Made by a program: the position numbers and the translations under genes. The notes below the pieces were generated by a model. That model saw only the letters and a list, made by a program, of their open reading frames with translations. It was not told the DNA's origin and made no database searches. This document shows, one piece after another, positions 1-9,572 of a stretch of 64,000 nucleotides of DNA (the first letter of the stretch is position 1; each line of letters opens with the position of its first letter). The stretch comes from Lentilactobacillus dabitei (GTDB taxonomy: Bacteria > Bacillota > Bacilli > Lactobacillales > Lactobacillaceae). Location: NCBI RefSeq assembly GCF_019061365.1, contig NZ_JAHPPD010000001.1, forward strand, positions 1 to 64,000, read 5' to 3'.

Positions 1-18
1 TAATTCATGCCTAATAAC

Positions 19-44
19 AAAAAAGCATCACCTTTCGGTGATGC
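19..44 (-). terminator. Intrinsic terminator, distal to pyk
   Basis: On the minus strand an 8-bp perfect stem GCATCACC/GGTGATGC closes a GAAA tetraloop and is followed by six T. This is a classical rho-independent terminator. It lies about 135 bases beyond the pyk stop, so it could end pyk read-through or belong to whatever lies further left. Confidence 0.85.
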
Positions 45-94
45 TCATAAGTCGCCATCAATACGATTTGACTTTGACCCTCATAAAGTCAAAA

Positions 95-132
95 GAGGAT
101 GGTAGCAAAACAATATGTTTTGTTCCATCCTC
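95..132 (-). terminator. Hairpin downstream of pyk, probable terminator
   Basis: GAGGATGG (95-102) pairs with CCATCCTC (125-132), and an inner AAAACA/TGTTTT pairing makes a long stem. On the minus strand it is followed by TTTTGAC, a modest T-tract. It lies 47 bases after the pyk stop codon. A small extra hairpin, GACTTT (70-75) with AAAGTC (85-90), follows directly. Confidence 0.65.
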
Positions 133-178
133 CATTTTTATTCATTTAAATAACTAATTGAGTTAATCCAGAAACTCA

Positions 179-1936
179 TTAGATTGAGCTTGATGCGCCA
201 TGGTAGATAACTCCACGATGTGAATCAACGGTAATTAATTCACCATCAGAGATTTTAGTGGTTGCATTTTGGGCACCAACGACAACTGGAATTCCCATTG
301 AAATACCAACAACAGCCGCGTGTGAAGTCAAACCACCGTTTTCAACAACAACGGCACTTGCCTTTTCGATAGCTGGTAAGTATTCTTTGTCAGTTGACTT
401 CGTAACTAAAATGCTACCTTCAGTAACTTTGCTCTTAGCGTCTGCTGCGTTCTTTGCGATCACAGCCTTACCAATAACGGTCTTGTCACCAACACCTTGG
501 CCTTGAACCAGCTTTGAGCCGATCAATTGAACTCTCATCAAGTTAGTCGTTCCACTTTCACCAACTGGAACTCCGGCAGTGACGATGATCAAGTCGCCTT
601 CCTTAGCCAAACCGGTTTCAAGAGCTTTCTTTGAAGCTAATTCAAAGATTTCGTCAGTGCTCTTAACTTCGTCAACTAAGATTGGGTGAACACCCCAGTT
701 GATCATCAAGCCACGACGAGTTCGTTCGTCAAATGTAATGGCAAGAATGTCAGCGTCTGGATGATACTTGGAAATCATCTTAGCAGTGTAGCCTGAACGG
801 GTAGCGGCAACAATTGTATGAACACCTAATTCTTTAGCAACTCGAGCAACTGATTCACCAATTGATTCAGTCACATCGCTTGAGTCAAACTTAGGACGTG
901 GGGTACCGAATTCGCTAAATGCATTTTCAGCCTTAACGTCAATCCGAGCCATTGTTTGAACTGATTGAACAGGATAATCACCGTTTGCACTTTCACCTGA
1001 AAGCATGGTTGCATCAGTACCATCAAAGACAGCGTTGGCAACATCAGATGCTTCGGCACGAGTTGGACGAGGATTTTCTTGCATTGAATCAAGCATTTGG
1101 GTAGCCGTAATAACTGGCTTGCCTAATTGGTTACAACGCTTGATCAAAGTCTTTTGTACCAACGGAACATTTTCTGCTGGAATTTCAACACCCATATCAC
1201 CACGGGCAACCATCAAACCATCAGATACCTTGATGATATCTTCAAAGTTGTTGATACCTTCTTGTGATTCGATCTTTGGGAAGATTTGAACGTGTTCCAT
1301 ATGCTTTTCTTCAAGTAAAGCACGGATATCCAAGACATCTTGGGCTTTACGAACAAATGAAGCAGAAATGAAGTCAATTTCATGTTCCAAACCAAAGCGG
1401 ATATCATCTGAATCTTTTTCAGTAATACCAGGCAAGTTGATTGAAACACCAGGTGCATTAACACCCTTACGTGAGCCAAGAACGCTATCATTTTGAACTG
1501 TTACAAGCAATTCTTTTTTAGCGTCATCTTTTTCGTCAATTACAGTGTCCAACAAACCATCATCAAAAAGAACGTGGCCGCCGACATGAACATCATCGAA
1601 AAGTCCTGGGTAAGTAACAGCGATCTTGTCCTTTGTACCCTCAAGACTGTCATCCATTGAAATTCTGAACTTATCGCCAGTGTGATATTCGATCTTACCG
1701 TCCTTTTGAACAGTGGTCCGAATTTCAGCACCTTTAGTATCAAGGATAATTCCAACAGTTTTACCAGTCTTCTTTTCAGCTTCGTGAACCTTGTTCATAC
1801 GATCAAGATGTTCAGGGTGGTCACCATGTGAAAAGTTAAATCGGAATACATTAGCGCCAGCTTCAATAAGCTTGGTAATGGTTTCGACATCAGTACTTGC
1901 TGGTCCTAATGTACTTACGATCTTAGTTTTCTTCAT
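179..1936 (-). CDS. pyk: Pyruvate kinase with C-terminal PEP-utiliser domain
   Basis: Converts phosphoenolpyruvate and ADP to pyruvate and ATP in the last step of glycolysis or the phosphoketolase pathway, in the cytosol. Visible landmarks are the catalytic Lys in FPKIES (Lys221), the metal-binding segment ARGDMGVEIP (about 244-253) and PTRAEASDVANA (291-302). At 585 residues it is about 110 longer than the E. coli type; the extension is the mobile PEP-utiliser domain with GGLTSHAA near residue 539, typical of Bacillus and Lactobacillus enzymes. The ATG follows AAGGAGAG. It is monocistronic here: dnaE lies upstream with no pfkA between, which differs from the dnaE-pfkA-pyk order common in homofermentative lactobacilli. 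Confidence 0.97.
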   Translation of the reverse strand: MKKTKIVSTLGPASTDVETITKLIEAGANVFRFNFSHGDHPEHLDRMNKVHEAEKKTGKTVGIILDTKGAEIRTTVQKDGKIEYHTGDKFRISMDDSLEGTKDKIAVTYPGLFDDVHVGGHVLFDDGLLDTVIDEKDDAKKELLVTVQNDSVLGSRKGVNAPGVSINLPGITEKDSDDIRFGLEHEIDFISASFVRKAQDVLDIRALLEEKHMEHVQIFPKIESQEGINNFEDIIKVSDGLMVARGDMGVEIPAENVPLVQKTLIKRCNQLGKPVITATQMLDSMQENPRPTRAEASDVANAVFDGTDATMLSGESANGDYPVQSVQTMARIDVKAENAFSEFGTPRPKFDSSDVTESIGESVARVAKELGVHTIVAATRSGYTAKMISKYHPDADILAITFDERTRRGLMINWGVHPILVDEVKSTDEIFELASKKALETGLAKEGDLIIVTAGVPVGESGTTNLMRVQLIGSKLVQGQGVGDKTVIGKAVIAKNAADAKSKVTEGSILVTKSTDKEYLPAIEKASAVVVENGGLTSHAAVVGISMGIPVVVGAQNATTKISDGELITVDSHRGVIYHGASSSI

Positions 1937-2169
1937 AAGTAAAATCTCTCCTTCGGTTTTTGGGCACCAAACACTTTACCGCAACGTCAAAAAACGTTAC
2001 GAACAAACAATTGGTATCCTTTTAGATTTCATTCGTATTTTATCACTTTTTAACCGGATTGTCGCCCACATTTTGCCGTTCTAACCCTGTTTTGAAAGTC
2101 TTTTACACGCAGGAAAGTTAGCATAGCAGAAATGTAAGCCTTTACCAAGTTGATGTGTTATTTTGAAAA

Positions 2170-5100
2170 TTACTTATATACAACGTTCTTTTGACCAAAG
2201 ATTGTGATTAACTTATTTTTTACTTGATCCCCCGATTGGAGATCAAACTGATTATCAAGTTTCCAAGTCCGTTTGGTTTCAGCCTCGTAAACGACCACTG
2301 AAATTGATCCGTGGGCAGTTGTTGCTAATTGGGTCAAATTGTGAAAGATTGTATTTTTATCATGATCCTGGTCAATTCTAAGGTACCACTTAGGCTGGTC
2401 CGCGGAATGACTCAGGCGATGCATTGCATTGTCAGCTGGTTCAATGCGATTAGCCACAACTTGAATATCAGTTGTTTTCTCAACCTTGCCTTGAACTAAA
2501 ATCACCATATCTTTGTGAAGCCAAGACTGGATCTGACTGAAAATGTTTGGAAAAACCGTCACGGAAGTTTCTCCGACTTGATCATTACCATCCACGAAAG
2601 CCATTTGCTTGCCAGTTTTTGTCCGGATAACCTTAACCTTAGTGACGTATAAGATTATGAAAATATGATTCATCCCAACGCTAAGCTGATTGGTCGGCTT
2701 TGCTTGCAACTCATTGGCTAGCTCGGTAAAACGCTCGGTTGGGTGTCCCGATAAATAGGCCCCCAAGTATTGATTCTCCTTGGCCAATTTTTCCATTAAA
2801 GGCAATTCAGGCTTTTTTGGCATTTTCGGCTCAAGGGCCTTAAAAAGACTCATGGAATTGCCGCTAAGCTCAACCGAACTAATAAATTCGGGTGCAGCGG
2901 CAATCAGTTCTGACCTATTAAATGAAAAAGTATCCAATGCGCCTGAATAGATGAGTGCGTTAATTAATTCCGGCTTACGATATTTGCCTGGTAGCCGAGT
3001 TAAAAAATCCGGAAAATTTTTAAAGGCACCATTTTGCTGGCGGTCGCTCAACATATCCTGAACCATGTCATGGCGAACCCCCTTAATGGATTCCAGGCCA
3101 AAGACAATTTGACCACCTTGGAAAGAAAATGCCGCCAAGCTTTGATTAATATTAGGAGCGCTAACACCGACCTTCGTGGCTTTTGCATCGAGCAAATATT
3201 CCTTAATCTTAACGGGATTTCCCTGAACAGAATTGAGCAGCGCAACATGAAATTCCCCTGGATAATAAACTTTTAGGTAAGCCAGTTCGTAAGCCATTTT
3301 ACTATAGGCAACGGCGTGTGACTTGTTAAAGCCATAGTTGGCAAATTTCTCAATATAATCAAAAACTTTGTTGGCAACGGCTTCGGGATGCCCCCGTTTT
3401 TTGGCACCAGAGAGAAAGAGTGATTTCATTTGTTCCATCACGTTCAGCTTTTTCTTGCTCATTGCCCGCCGTAAAATATCAGCTTGTCCAAGTGAAAATC
3501 CAGCTAATTTGGAGGCAACTAACATGACCTGTTCCTGATAAACAATCACGCCATAGGTCGGTTTTAAAATATCAATCAATGAATCATCTGGATAAGTCAG
3601 CCGCTCATGTTCGTTCTTACGTTTCACAACTTCATCAATGTTTTGCATGGGTCCCGGCCGATATAAAGCATTGACCAGTGCCACATCTTCAAAACGTTCC
3701 GGCTTTAGGCGTTGGAGCACATTTCGAATACCCGCAGACTCAAACTGAAAAATTCCGGTCGTATCACCACGAGCAAATAAATCGATTGTTTTAGGATCAT
3801 CAAGTGGAATAGCTGAAATATCCAAGTCCGTTCCGGTAACCTGCTTGACCTCGTTAAGGGCGTCAGCCAAAATTGATAAATTGCGCAATCCCAAAAAATC
3901 AATTTTCAACAACCCCACCGATTCAACATAGTTTTTAGAATATTGGGTCATCAGTAGGCCGTCATTACCATCTTGAAGCGGCACCAAGTTGACCAAGGGA
4001 TTATCACTTAACACCAAACCGGCTGCGTGAGTTGAATAATGCCGTGGCAGGCCTTCCAGTAAGGCGGCAGTGTCAAACAAAGCTTGATTCAATGGGCTGT
4101 CAGCAATCAGATTTTTTAGTTTCTGTGAGTTATTCAGCGCGTCCTTCAGTGACACGTGAAACGCAGCTGGAATTGCCTCACTCCATTGGTCTTGCTGGGT
4201 AGTATTCAACCCGAACACCCGACCAACATCCCGAATAGATTGCTTGGCGGCCAACGTTCCAAATGTAATAATTTGGGCAACCCGCTCATGTCCATAACGC
4301 TTGTGAACATACTGAATGACTTCATCACGCTTGTTATCAGGAATATCCAGGTCGATATCGGGCATCTGCACTCGCTCGGGGTTCAAGAAACGCTCAAACA
4401 GTAGATTGTACTTGATTGGGTCAACGTCCGTAATAAACAACACGTAGGCCACTAATGACCCGGCAGCGGAGCCTCGGCCGGGACCAGTAATAATATGAGT
4501 TTTGTGGGCAAAATTGATTACATCCCAAACAATCAGAAAATAGTTGTCAAACCCCATTGAGTGAATAACGCCAAGTTCGCGATTTAAGCGGTCGATGTAT
4601 GGCTGACTGTCGGTAATTTGATTGCGCTTCAGCCGAAATTTTAATCCCTTTTCGCACAATTGCCGTAAGTATTGGCCAGAGTCAATGCTATTTGGTGTAT
4701 CAAACGCTGGCAACTTTGGTTGTTGCTTTTTTATTTCAACCTGACAGTTATCAACGAGGACTTCGGCTTCTTTGACAGCCCCCTGCAAATGGATCTGCTG
4801 ATATTCTGCCTCCATTTGCTCCGCAGGCCGTAACCAATATGATCCGACTTGTTGGCTGAGTTGAGCGACGTTACTGATCTTAGTCCCAGCCCCAATAGCC
4901 TTTAAAACCTGCATTGGGAAATAATCGGTCGCATTGATATAATCCACCGGACTGTCGGCAATCAAAGCAACTTGGTTATCGGCTGCTAATTTACTGAGCA
5001 TATCAATTATGCTGTCAGGGGAATGATAATCAATCCCAATTTTAAGCGAATGATCATCTAACCCCAGTTGCCGGATTGAATGAAGCAAGGCCGGAATTTC

Positions 5101-5517
5101 CGATTGTCTTCCCTGAAGCAGTAAATCATCGACTTCCGCAAGTGGTGGCAAGATGATAAACAAATGACTTAGGTTGGCTGATAAATCCGCCATGGTTAAA
5201 TCTGGATTGGTCCTTCTTAGTGTTGAAAGTTGCATGAGATTGGCATACCCAACCTGGCCTTTGGCAATCAAAACAATTGGATAATCTTTTTCGTTCAGGA
5301 TAACGCCGGGAAGTTGTAGTGTCAGACCGATAATTGGCTTAATATTTGCCTTCAAACAGGCATCATAAAAAGCAACCGAACCGTACATCACATTGATGTC
5401 GGTGAGAGCCAGGGCCTTATATCCGCGTTCTTTGGCTTCGGTAATCAGTTCAGAAATCCGAATTGGACTTTGAAGCAAACTATATGAACTGATGACTTGT
5501 AATGGCACATAACTCAC
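2170..5517 (-). CDS. dnaE: DNA polymerase III subunit alpha, DnaE type
   Basis: Replicative DNA polymerase. In Firmicutes DnaE works with PolC, also present in this window, extending primers before PolC takes over (family knowledge). The 1115-residue protein begins with a PHP domain (SSYSLLQSPIRI, ALTDINVMYG), followed by the C-family polymerase core with the catalytic acidic motif PDIDLDIPD, the finger motif GFNKSHAVAYS, and a C-terminal OB-fold region around residues 940-1050. It lacks the inserted 3'-5' exonuclease seen in PolC. The start is GTG preceded by GGGG seven bases away. It is followed 233 bases downstream by pyk and divergent from the small DUF2929-type gene. Confidence 0.96.
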   Translation of the reverse strand: MSYVPLQVISSYSLLQSPIRISELITEAKERGYKALALTDINVMYGSVAFYDACLKANIKPIIGLTLQLPGVILNEKDYPIVLIAKGQVGYANLMQLSTLRRTNPDLTMADLSANLSHLFIILPPLAEVDDLLLQGRQSEIPALLHSIRQLGLDDHSLKIGIDYHSPDSIIDMLSKLAADNQVALIADSPVDYINATDYFPMQVLKAIGAGTKISNVAQLSQQVGSYWLRPAEQMEAEYQQIHLQGAVKEAEVLVDNCQVEIKKQQPKLPAFDTPNSIDSGQYLRQLCEKGLKFRLKRNQITDSQPYIDRLNRELGVIHSMGFDNYFLIVWDVINFAHKTHIITGPGRGSAAGSLVAYVLFITDVDPIKYNLLFERFLNPERVQMPDIDLDIPDNKRDEVIQYVHKRYGHERVAQIITFGTLAAKQSIRDVGRVFGLNTTQQDQWSEAIPAAFHVSLKDALNNSQKLKNLIADSPLNQALFDTAALLEGLPRHYSTHAAGLVLSDNPLVNLVPLQDGNDGLLMTQYSKNYVESVGLLKIDFLGLRNLSILADALNEVKQVTGTDLDISAIPLDDPKTIDLFARGDTTGIFQFESAGIRNVLQRLKPERFEDVALVNALYRPGPMQNIDEVVKRKNEHERLTYPDDSLIDILKPTYGVIVYQEQVMLVASKLAGFSLGQADILRRAMSKKKLNVMEQMKSLFLSGAKKRGHPEAVANKVFDYIEKFANYGFNKSHAVAYSKMAYELAYLKVYYPGEFHVALLNSVQGNPVKIKEYLLDAKATKVGVSAPNINQSLAAFSFQGGQIVFGLESIKGVRHDMVQDMLSDRQQNGAFKNFPDFLTRLPGKYRKPELINALIYSGALDTFSFNRSELIAAAPEFISSVELSGNSMSLFKALEPKMPKKPELPLMEKLAKENQYLGAYLSGHPTERFTELANELQAKPTNQLSVGMNHIFIILYVTKVKVIRTKTGKQMAFVDGNDQVGETSVTVFPNIFSQIQSWLHKDMVILVQGKVEKTTDIQVVANRIEPADNAMHRLSHSADQPKWYLRIDQDHDKNTIFHNLTQLATTAHGSISVVVYEAETKRTWKLDNQFDLQSGDQVKNKLITIFGQKNVVYK

Positions 5518-5657
5518 TTTATTACCCCACTTTCTATGTGAAATTATACCAAACTTAACCGGTTAAGTTGTGATTCTTCCAGAAAAGTCTTAGTGATTTT
5601 TACCAAGGTTTGTGCTAAAATACTTTTGATTGTTAATGTAGAGAGGTGGCTGTTGTC

Positions 5658-5840
5658 ATGAAACTGATTAGTTCAAACCTTGTGGCAATTTTTTGGGCAT
5701 TTATTTTCGGCGAAATTGTCGGTTACATAGGTTCTAAGCTTGAAGTAATGCCTTATAATATGTGGCAAGTTGGAATTGCTGCTGCAATAGTTGCATTCGT
5801 TGCTGTTAACGGAATTTACTTAATTAGTAAAGATGCGTAA
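5658..5840 (+). CDS. Small two-TM membrane protein, DUF2929 (YjzD-like)
   Basis: A 60-residue protein with two hydrophobic segments (about 5-25 and 36-56) joined by a short loop, so it probably sits in the cytoplasmic membrane with both ends on the same side. The pattern NLVAIFWAFIFGEIVGYIGS resembles the DUF2929 family, whose function is unknown. A GTG four codons upstream is also in frame, but the ATG is preferred because GAGAGGTGG lies about eight bases before it. It is divergent from dnaE and ends at a bidirectional terminator shared with the convergent hydrolase gene. Confidence 0.8.
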   Translation: MKLISSNLVAIFWAFIFGEIVGYIGSKLEVMPYNMWQVGIAAAIVAFVAVNGIYLISKDA

Positions 5841-5863
5841 CTTATCAAGATAATTGAAGTCAT

Positions 5864-5900
5864 AAAAAAGATTGAAACGATTTTGGTTCCAATCTTTTTT
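5864..5900. terminator. Bidirectional intrinsic terminator
   Basis: The sequence AAAAAAGATTG ... CAATCTTTTTT forms an 11-bp stem, extended by AAC/GTT, with A and T runs at the two ends. It lies between the plus-strand DUF2929-type gene and the minus-strand hydrolase and can terminate both. Confidence 0.9.
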
Positions 5901-5901
5901 A

Positions 5902-6783
5902 TTATCCAAGTTGATTTAAAAATTTCAAAATTAAGCGATAAACCTTCGGGTGATAGCTTTCGTTTAACACTTCATGCTTCATGTGTGGCATGACGATGCT
6001 TGTGACATTCTGATAACCAATTTGGTGCAAAGTTGCAACTGTATCGTTGAGCCCGTGTTTGCCCCCACTAAATTTATCATGATCACCGACAATGGTCAGA
6101 ATTGGCAAGTGTGGTGATTGGCACTTAAAATGAGCAACCTGTTTCAATTCATAATCGCCCCGCCATAACGTCTGGAGACTTTTAACAGGGTATTCGGCAA
6201 TCATTTTCGGATCATCAATCACACTTTGAATATTTTGCTGGTTATAGCTCAACCAACGATGGTTTTTTGGATTGAGTCCCGACATATTGGAAAGGAGCCG
6301 ACAACGCTTATCAGCCAAATCAAATTTCAAAAAGAGATTGGCCAACATCAAGCCAATCGGAACAATCGGAATATAATTGGCCGTTCCGGTCATCGCCAGT
6401 CCCGTCAATTCCTGATCATGCCGCTGAAGATATAACCGAGCTAAAATTGACCCGAACGAATGGCCAAACAGGGCAACTGAAAGTCCAGGCCACCGTTGCT
6501 TTGCATAATGGGTGATTTTCACCTGGTCCGTCAATAATTGGGACAAGTTCGCCATTACGCCTCTAGGATCATCCTTGGATATTGACTGCCCATGGCCGCG
6601 ATTATCCGACAAGATGACATGGTAACCGTGAGTACATAGGTAATTTGCAAAATCATAATACCGCTCTTTGTGCTCCAATGCCCCGTGAACGATTTGAACG
6701 ATCCCTCGCGGATTAGTGGCAGAAAACAATGCCACAGACAAAGTTGCTTGATTATTTGTTGCTAACTGGACCAATTCCGGCAC
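5902..6783 (-). CDS. Alpha/beta hydrolase, monoacylglycerol lipase / lysophospholipase type
   Basis: A 293-residue serine hydrolase of the Hydrolase_4 group. The nucleophile elbow GHSFG is at 107-111 (Ser109), the acid is probably Asp236 in GDHDKF and the base His270 in HMKHEV. An oxyanion-type VHGALEH segment lies near residue 32. Enzymes of this group cleave monoacylglycerols or lysophospholipids, but the true substrate cannot be read from the sequence. There is no signal peptide, so it should be cytosolic. The start is GTG with AAGGAGG eight bases upstream, 21 bases after clpB, so it may be co-transcribed with clpB. Confidence 0.88.
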   Translation of the reverse strand: MPELVQLATNNQATLSVALFSATNPRGIVQIVHGALEHKERYYDFANYLCTHGYHVILSDNRGHGQSISKDDPRGVMANLSQLLTDQVKITHYAKQRWPGLSVALFGHSFGSILARLYLQRHDQELTGLAMTGTANYIPIVPIGLMLANLFLKFDLADKRCRLLSNMSGLNPKNHRWLSYNQQNIQSVIDDPKMIAEYPVKSLQTLWRGDYELKQVAHFKCQSPHLPILTIVGDHDKFSGGKHGLNDTVATLHQIGYQNVTSIVMPHMKHEVLNESYHPKVYRLILKFLNQLG

Positions 6784-6804
6784 CCTGATCGCCTCCTTAT
6801 AGAA

Positions 6805-9417
6805 TTAGATTGTTTGGGTTTCCGGCACTCTTTCCGGTACAAAAGTCAGCTGATTATCAGCCAAATTAATATGCACAATACTGTGCGGCTTAATCTCATC
6901 GGCGACAATCATCTTAGCCAAGGGTGTTTCGACCACGTTGGTGACGTAACGTTGTAGTGGCCGCGCACCGTATTGAGGCTCGTAGCCATTATCGGCAATC
7001 CAGCTCTTGGCTTCAGCTGAAATTGACAGCTTGATGTCTTGGGCTTTGGTTCGCTGCGATAATTGATCAATTAGTTTCTGTACAATCTTCTCAATGTCAT
7101 CCCGTGACAATGGCTTAAACATAATCACGTCATCAATCCGATTCAAAAATTCGGGCTTGAACGACGTCTTGAGCAATTGATCAACCCGTTGCTTTGCTTG
7201 GTCGGAGATGACGCCATTTTCGTCAGTGCCATCCAACAAAATATCTGACCCTAAGTTCGACGTCATAATTAAAATCGTGTTCTTAAAATCAATTGTCCGA
7301 CCCTGGCTATCTGTAAGACGGCCATCATCCAACACCTGCAACAAAATATTGAAAACATCTGGATGAGCTTTTTCGATTTCATCAAATAACACAATTGTGT
7401 AAGGATTCCGGCGAACGGCTTCAGTCAATTGACCGCCCTCTTCATAACCAACATAACCGGGAGCGGCACCAACCAACCTGGAAACTGACTCTTTCTCCAT
7501 GTATTCAGACATGTCAATTCGAACCATGTGATTTTCCGAATCAAACAAGTCTTCAGCCAGAGCCTTAGCTAATTCGGTTTTTCCAACCCCTGTGGGCCCA
7601 AGGAACAAGAATGAGCCCAATGGCCGACTCGGATCCTGCAAGCCGGCACGTGAGCGGATAACGGCATCTGCGACCGCGGTGACAGCCGTGTCTTGGCCAA
7701 TCACCCGTTTATGGAGATTATCAGCCAAGTGGAGTAACTTTTTGCGTTCCCCCTCGACGAGTTTAGTCACTGGAATTCCAGTTTCCCGACTGACCACGCT
7801 GGCAATTTCATTAGCCGTTACTGATTCAGATACCAGCCAATCCGCATGCTGGTCATTCTGTTCTAACTGCTTCAGTTCAGTTTCCAATTGTGGAATCGTT
7901 CCGTGTTGTAAAACAGCCGCTTTATTTAAATCATAAGTATTTTCGGCTTGTTTTAAATCGTTTTTAGCTTGATCAAGTTGCTTCTTCTTGTCACTAATCT
8001 TTTTAATTGCGTCTTTTTCCTGCTTCCAGCGGGCGTTTAAAGCATTGACTTTTTCTTTAGTATTTGCCAATTCACCTTGGAGCTCTTGCAGGCGTTTCTT
8101 GGAAGCCTCGTCGGTTTCTTCTTTTAAAGCGGCTTCTTCGACTTCTTGACGCATCAGTTGTCGCCTTGCCTGGTCTAATTCGGTCGGACTGGAGTTCATT
8201 TCTACTCGAATTTCGGCTGAAGCTTCATCAACCAAATCGATCGCTTTATCTGGTAAATTACGATCAGTAATGTAGCGGTCCGATAACTTTGCGGCAGCTA
8301 CTAAGGCGTTATCGTGAATTCGGACGCCGTGATGAATTTCCAACCCTTCAGACAACCCCCGCAAAATCGTGATGGTGTCTTCAACTGAAGGCTCATGGAC
8401 CATTACCCGTTGAAAACGACGTTCAAGGGCCTTGTCTTTTTCCATGTATTTACGATACTCATCAATCGTCGTTGCCCCAATCAGGTGAAGCTCGCCACGA
8501 GCCAACATGGGCTTCAAGATATTGCCGGCATCCATGCTTCCTTCCGCTTTACCTGCACCAACAATATTATGAATTTCGTCGATGAACATGATAATCTGGC
8601 CCTCAGCCTTCTTCACTTCTTTAAGAACGGCTTGCAGGCGCTCCTCAAATTCACCCCGGTACTTGGCACCAGCAATCAAAGAGCCCATATCCAATTGGAA
8701 AATGGTTTTATCCTTCAAATTCTCCGGAACATCACCAGAAGCGATTCGCAAAGCCAATCCTTCGACAACCGCCGTTTTACCGACGCCGGGTGCCCCAATC
8801 AAGACTGGATTATTCTTAGTTTTTCGGGATAGAATCCGAATGACATCAAGAATCTCTTCATCTCGACCGATGATGGGACCTAATTTGTTGTCACGGGCTG
8901 CTTGAACTAGGTCAGTTCCATATTTTTCCAATGATTGATAACTGTCTTCCTGGTTTTTAGTCGTCACTTTTTGACCACCACGAATTTTCTCAACCACGTT
9001 CCGCACTTTTTGCTCAGTAATTCCCTGAGCGGCTAAATAATCGGAGAACTTGTCACCGTGCAGCTGCATGACAGCAATCGTCAAGGTATCAACGGCAATA
9101 AATGAGTCCCCAAACTCATTCTTAATCTGTTCTGCATCCTGCAAGAGTTCATAGAGGTTTGAGGATAAGGATTGACCGTAATTGATATTGCTGCCCTCTA
9201 CCGTGGCGATTGCATCAATTTCATTGTCAAGCTCGGCATTGAGATCAGTTAAGTTCAGACCTAATTGCGAATATATTTCCCGAGCTAACTCACCAGGCTG
9301 AACCAAGAATTTAAACAAATGGGCAACCGTGATATTCTGTTGTTTCCGGGTTGTGGCAATTTGTTGAGCCTGAGAAATGGCTTGAGTGACTGCTTCAGTT
9401 AAATTATCAGGATTCAT
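6805..9417 (-). CDS. clpB: ATP-dependent disaggregase ClpB
   Basis: Hsp100 chaperone that, with DnaK/DnaJ/GrpE encoded elsewhere in this window, threads aggregated proteins through its hexameric pore. The 870 residues show an N-terminal Clp_N repeat domain (1-150), AAA-1 with Walker A GAPGVGKT (208-215), a charged coiled-coil M domain (about 410-530) and AAA-2 with GPTGVGKT. The M domain and full length separate it from ClpC and ClpE. Upstream are a sigma-A promoter and a CtsR operator, so it belongs to the CtsR heat-shock regulon rather than the HrcA one. Confidence 0.97.
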   Translation of the reverse strand: MNPDNLTEAVTQAISQAQQIATTRKQQNITVAHLFKFLVQPGELAREIYSQLGLNLTDLNAELDNEIDAIATVEGSNINYGQSLSSNLYELLQDAEQIKNEFGDSFIAVDTLTIAVMQLHGDKFSDYLAAQGITEQKVRNVVEKIRGGQKVTTKNQEDSYQSLEKYGTDLVQAARDNKLGPIIGRDEEILDVIRILSRKTKNNPVLIGAPGVGKTAVVEGLALRIASGDVPENLKDKTIFQLDMGSLIAGAKYRGEFEERLQAVLKEVKKAEGQIIMFIDEIHNIVGAGKAEGSMDAGNILKPMLARGELHLIGATTIDEYRKYMEKDKALERRFQRVMVHEPSVEDTITILRGLSEGLEIHHGVRIHDNALVAAAKLSDRYITDRNLPDKAIDLVDEASAEIRVEMNSSPTELDQARRQLMRQEVEEAALKEETDEASKKRLQELQGELANTKEKVNALNARWKQEKDAIKKISDKKKQLDQAKNDLKQAENTYDLNKAAVLQHGTIPQLETELKQLEQNDQHADWLVSESVTANEIASVVSRETGIPVTKLVEGERKKLLHLADNLHKRVIGQDTAVTAVADAVIRSRAGLQDPSRPLGSFLFLGPTGVGKTELAKALAEDLFDSENHMVRIDMSEYMEKESVSRLVGAAPGYVGYEEGGQLTEAVRRNPYTIVLFDEIEKAHPDVFNILLQVLDDGRLTDSQGRTIDFKNTILIMTSNLGSDILLDGTDENGVISDQAKQRVDQLLKTSFKPEFLNRIDDVIMFKPLSRDDIEKIVQKLIDQLSQRTKAQDIKLSISAEAKSWIADNGYEPQYGARPLQRYVTNVVETPLAKMIVADEIKPHSIVHINLADNQLTFVPERVPETQTI

Positions 9418-9520
9418 TAAATAATCACCTTATCTATTTGAAATTTTATTTTGCTTTTAAGCTCTAACAAAAAGGTTCGAAATAAAAATGACTCATTTTC
9501 ATCTCAAACCGTCTGTTGTT

Positions 9521-9550
9521 ATATTATCAAATTTTAGGAAACAAAAACAA
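9521..9550 (-). promoter_or_regulatory. Predicted clpB promoter
   Basis: On the minus strand TTGTTT (9545-9550) and TATAAT-like TAATAT (9521-9526) are 18 bases apart. The CtsR box lies just upstream of the -35. The leader to the clpB ATG is about 100 bases and contains a 15-base near-palindrome at 9485-9499. Confidence 0.6.
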
Positions 9551-9553
9551 TTA

Positions 9554-9570
9554 TTTGACCTTTTTTGACC
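9554..9570 (-). promoter_or_regulatory. CtsR operator upstream of clpB
   Basis: The minus strand reads GGTCAAA-AAA-GGTCAAA, a perfect tandem heptad repeat matching the known CtsR consensus. It sits beside the predicted -35 of clpB and three bases from the pepT stop codon. CtsR is expected to repress clpB until heat stress. Confidence 0.9.
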
Positions 9571-9572
9571 AA

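Noticed and set aside
8395-8832. 145-codon open frame on the plus strand
   Set aside because: Antisense to AAA-1 of clpB; a second shadow frame overlaps it.
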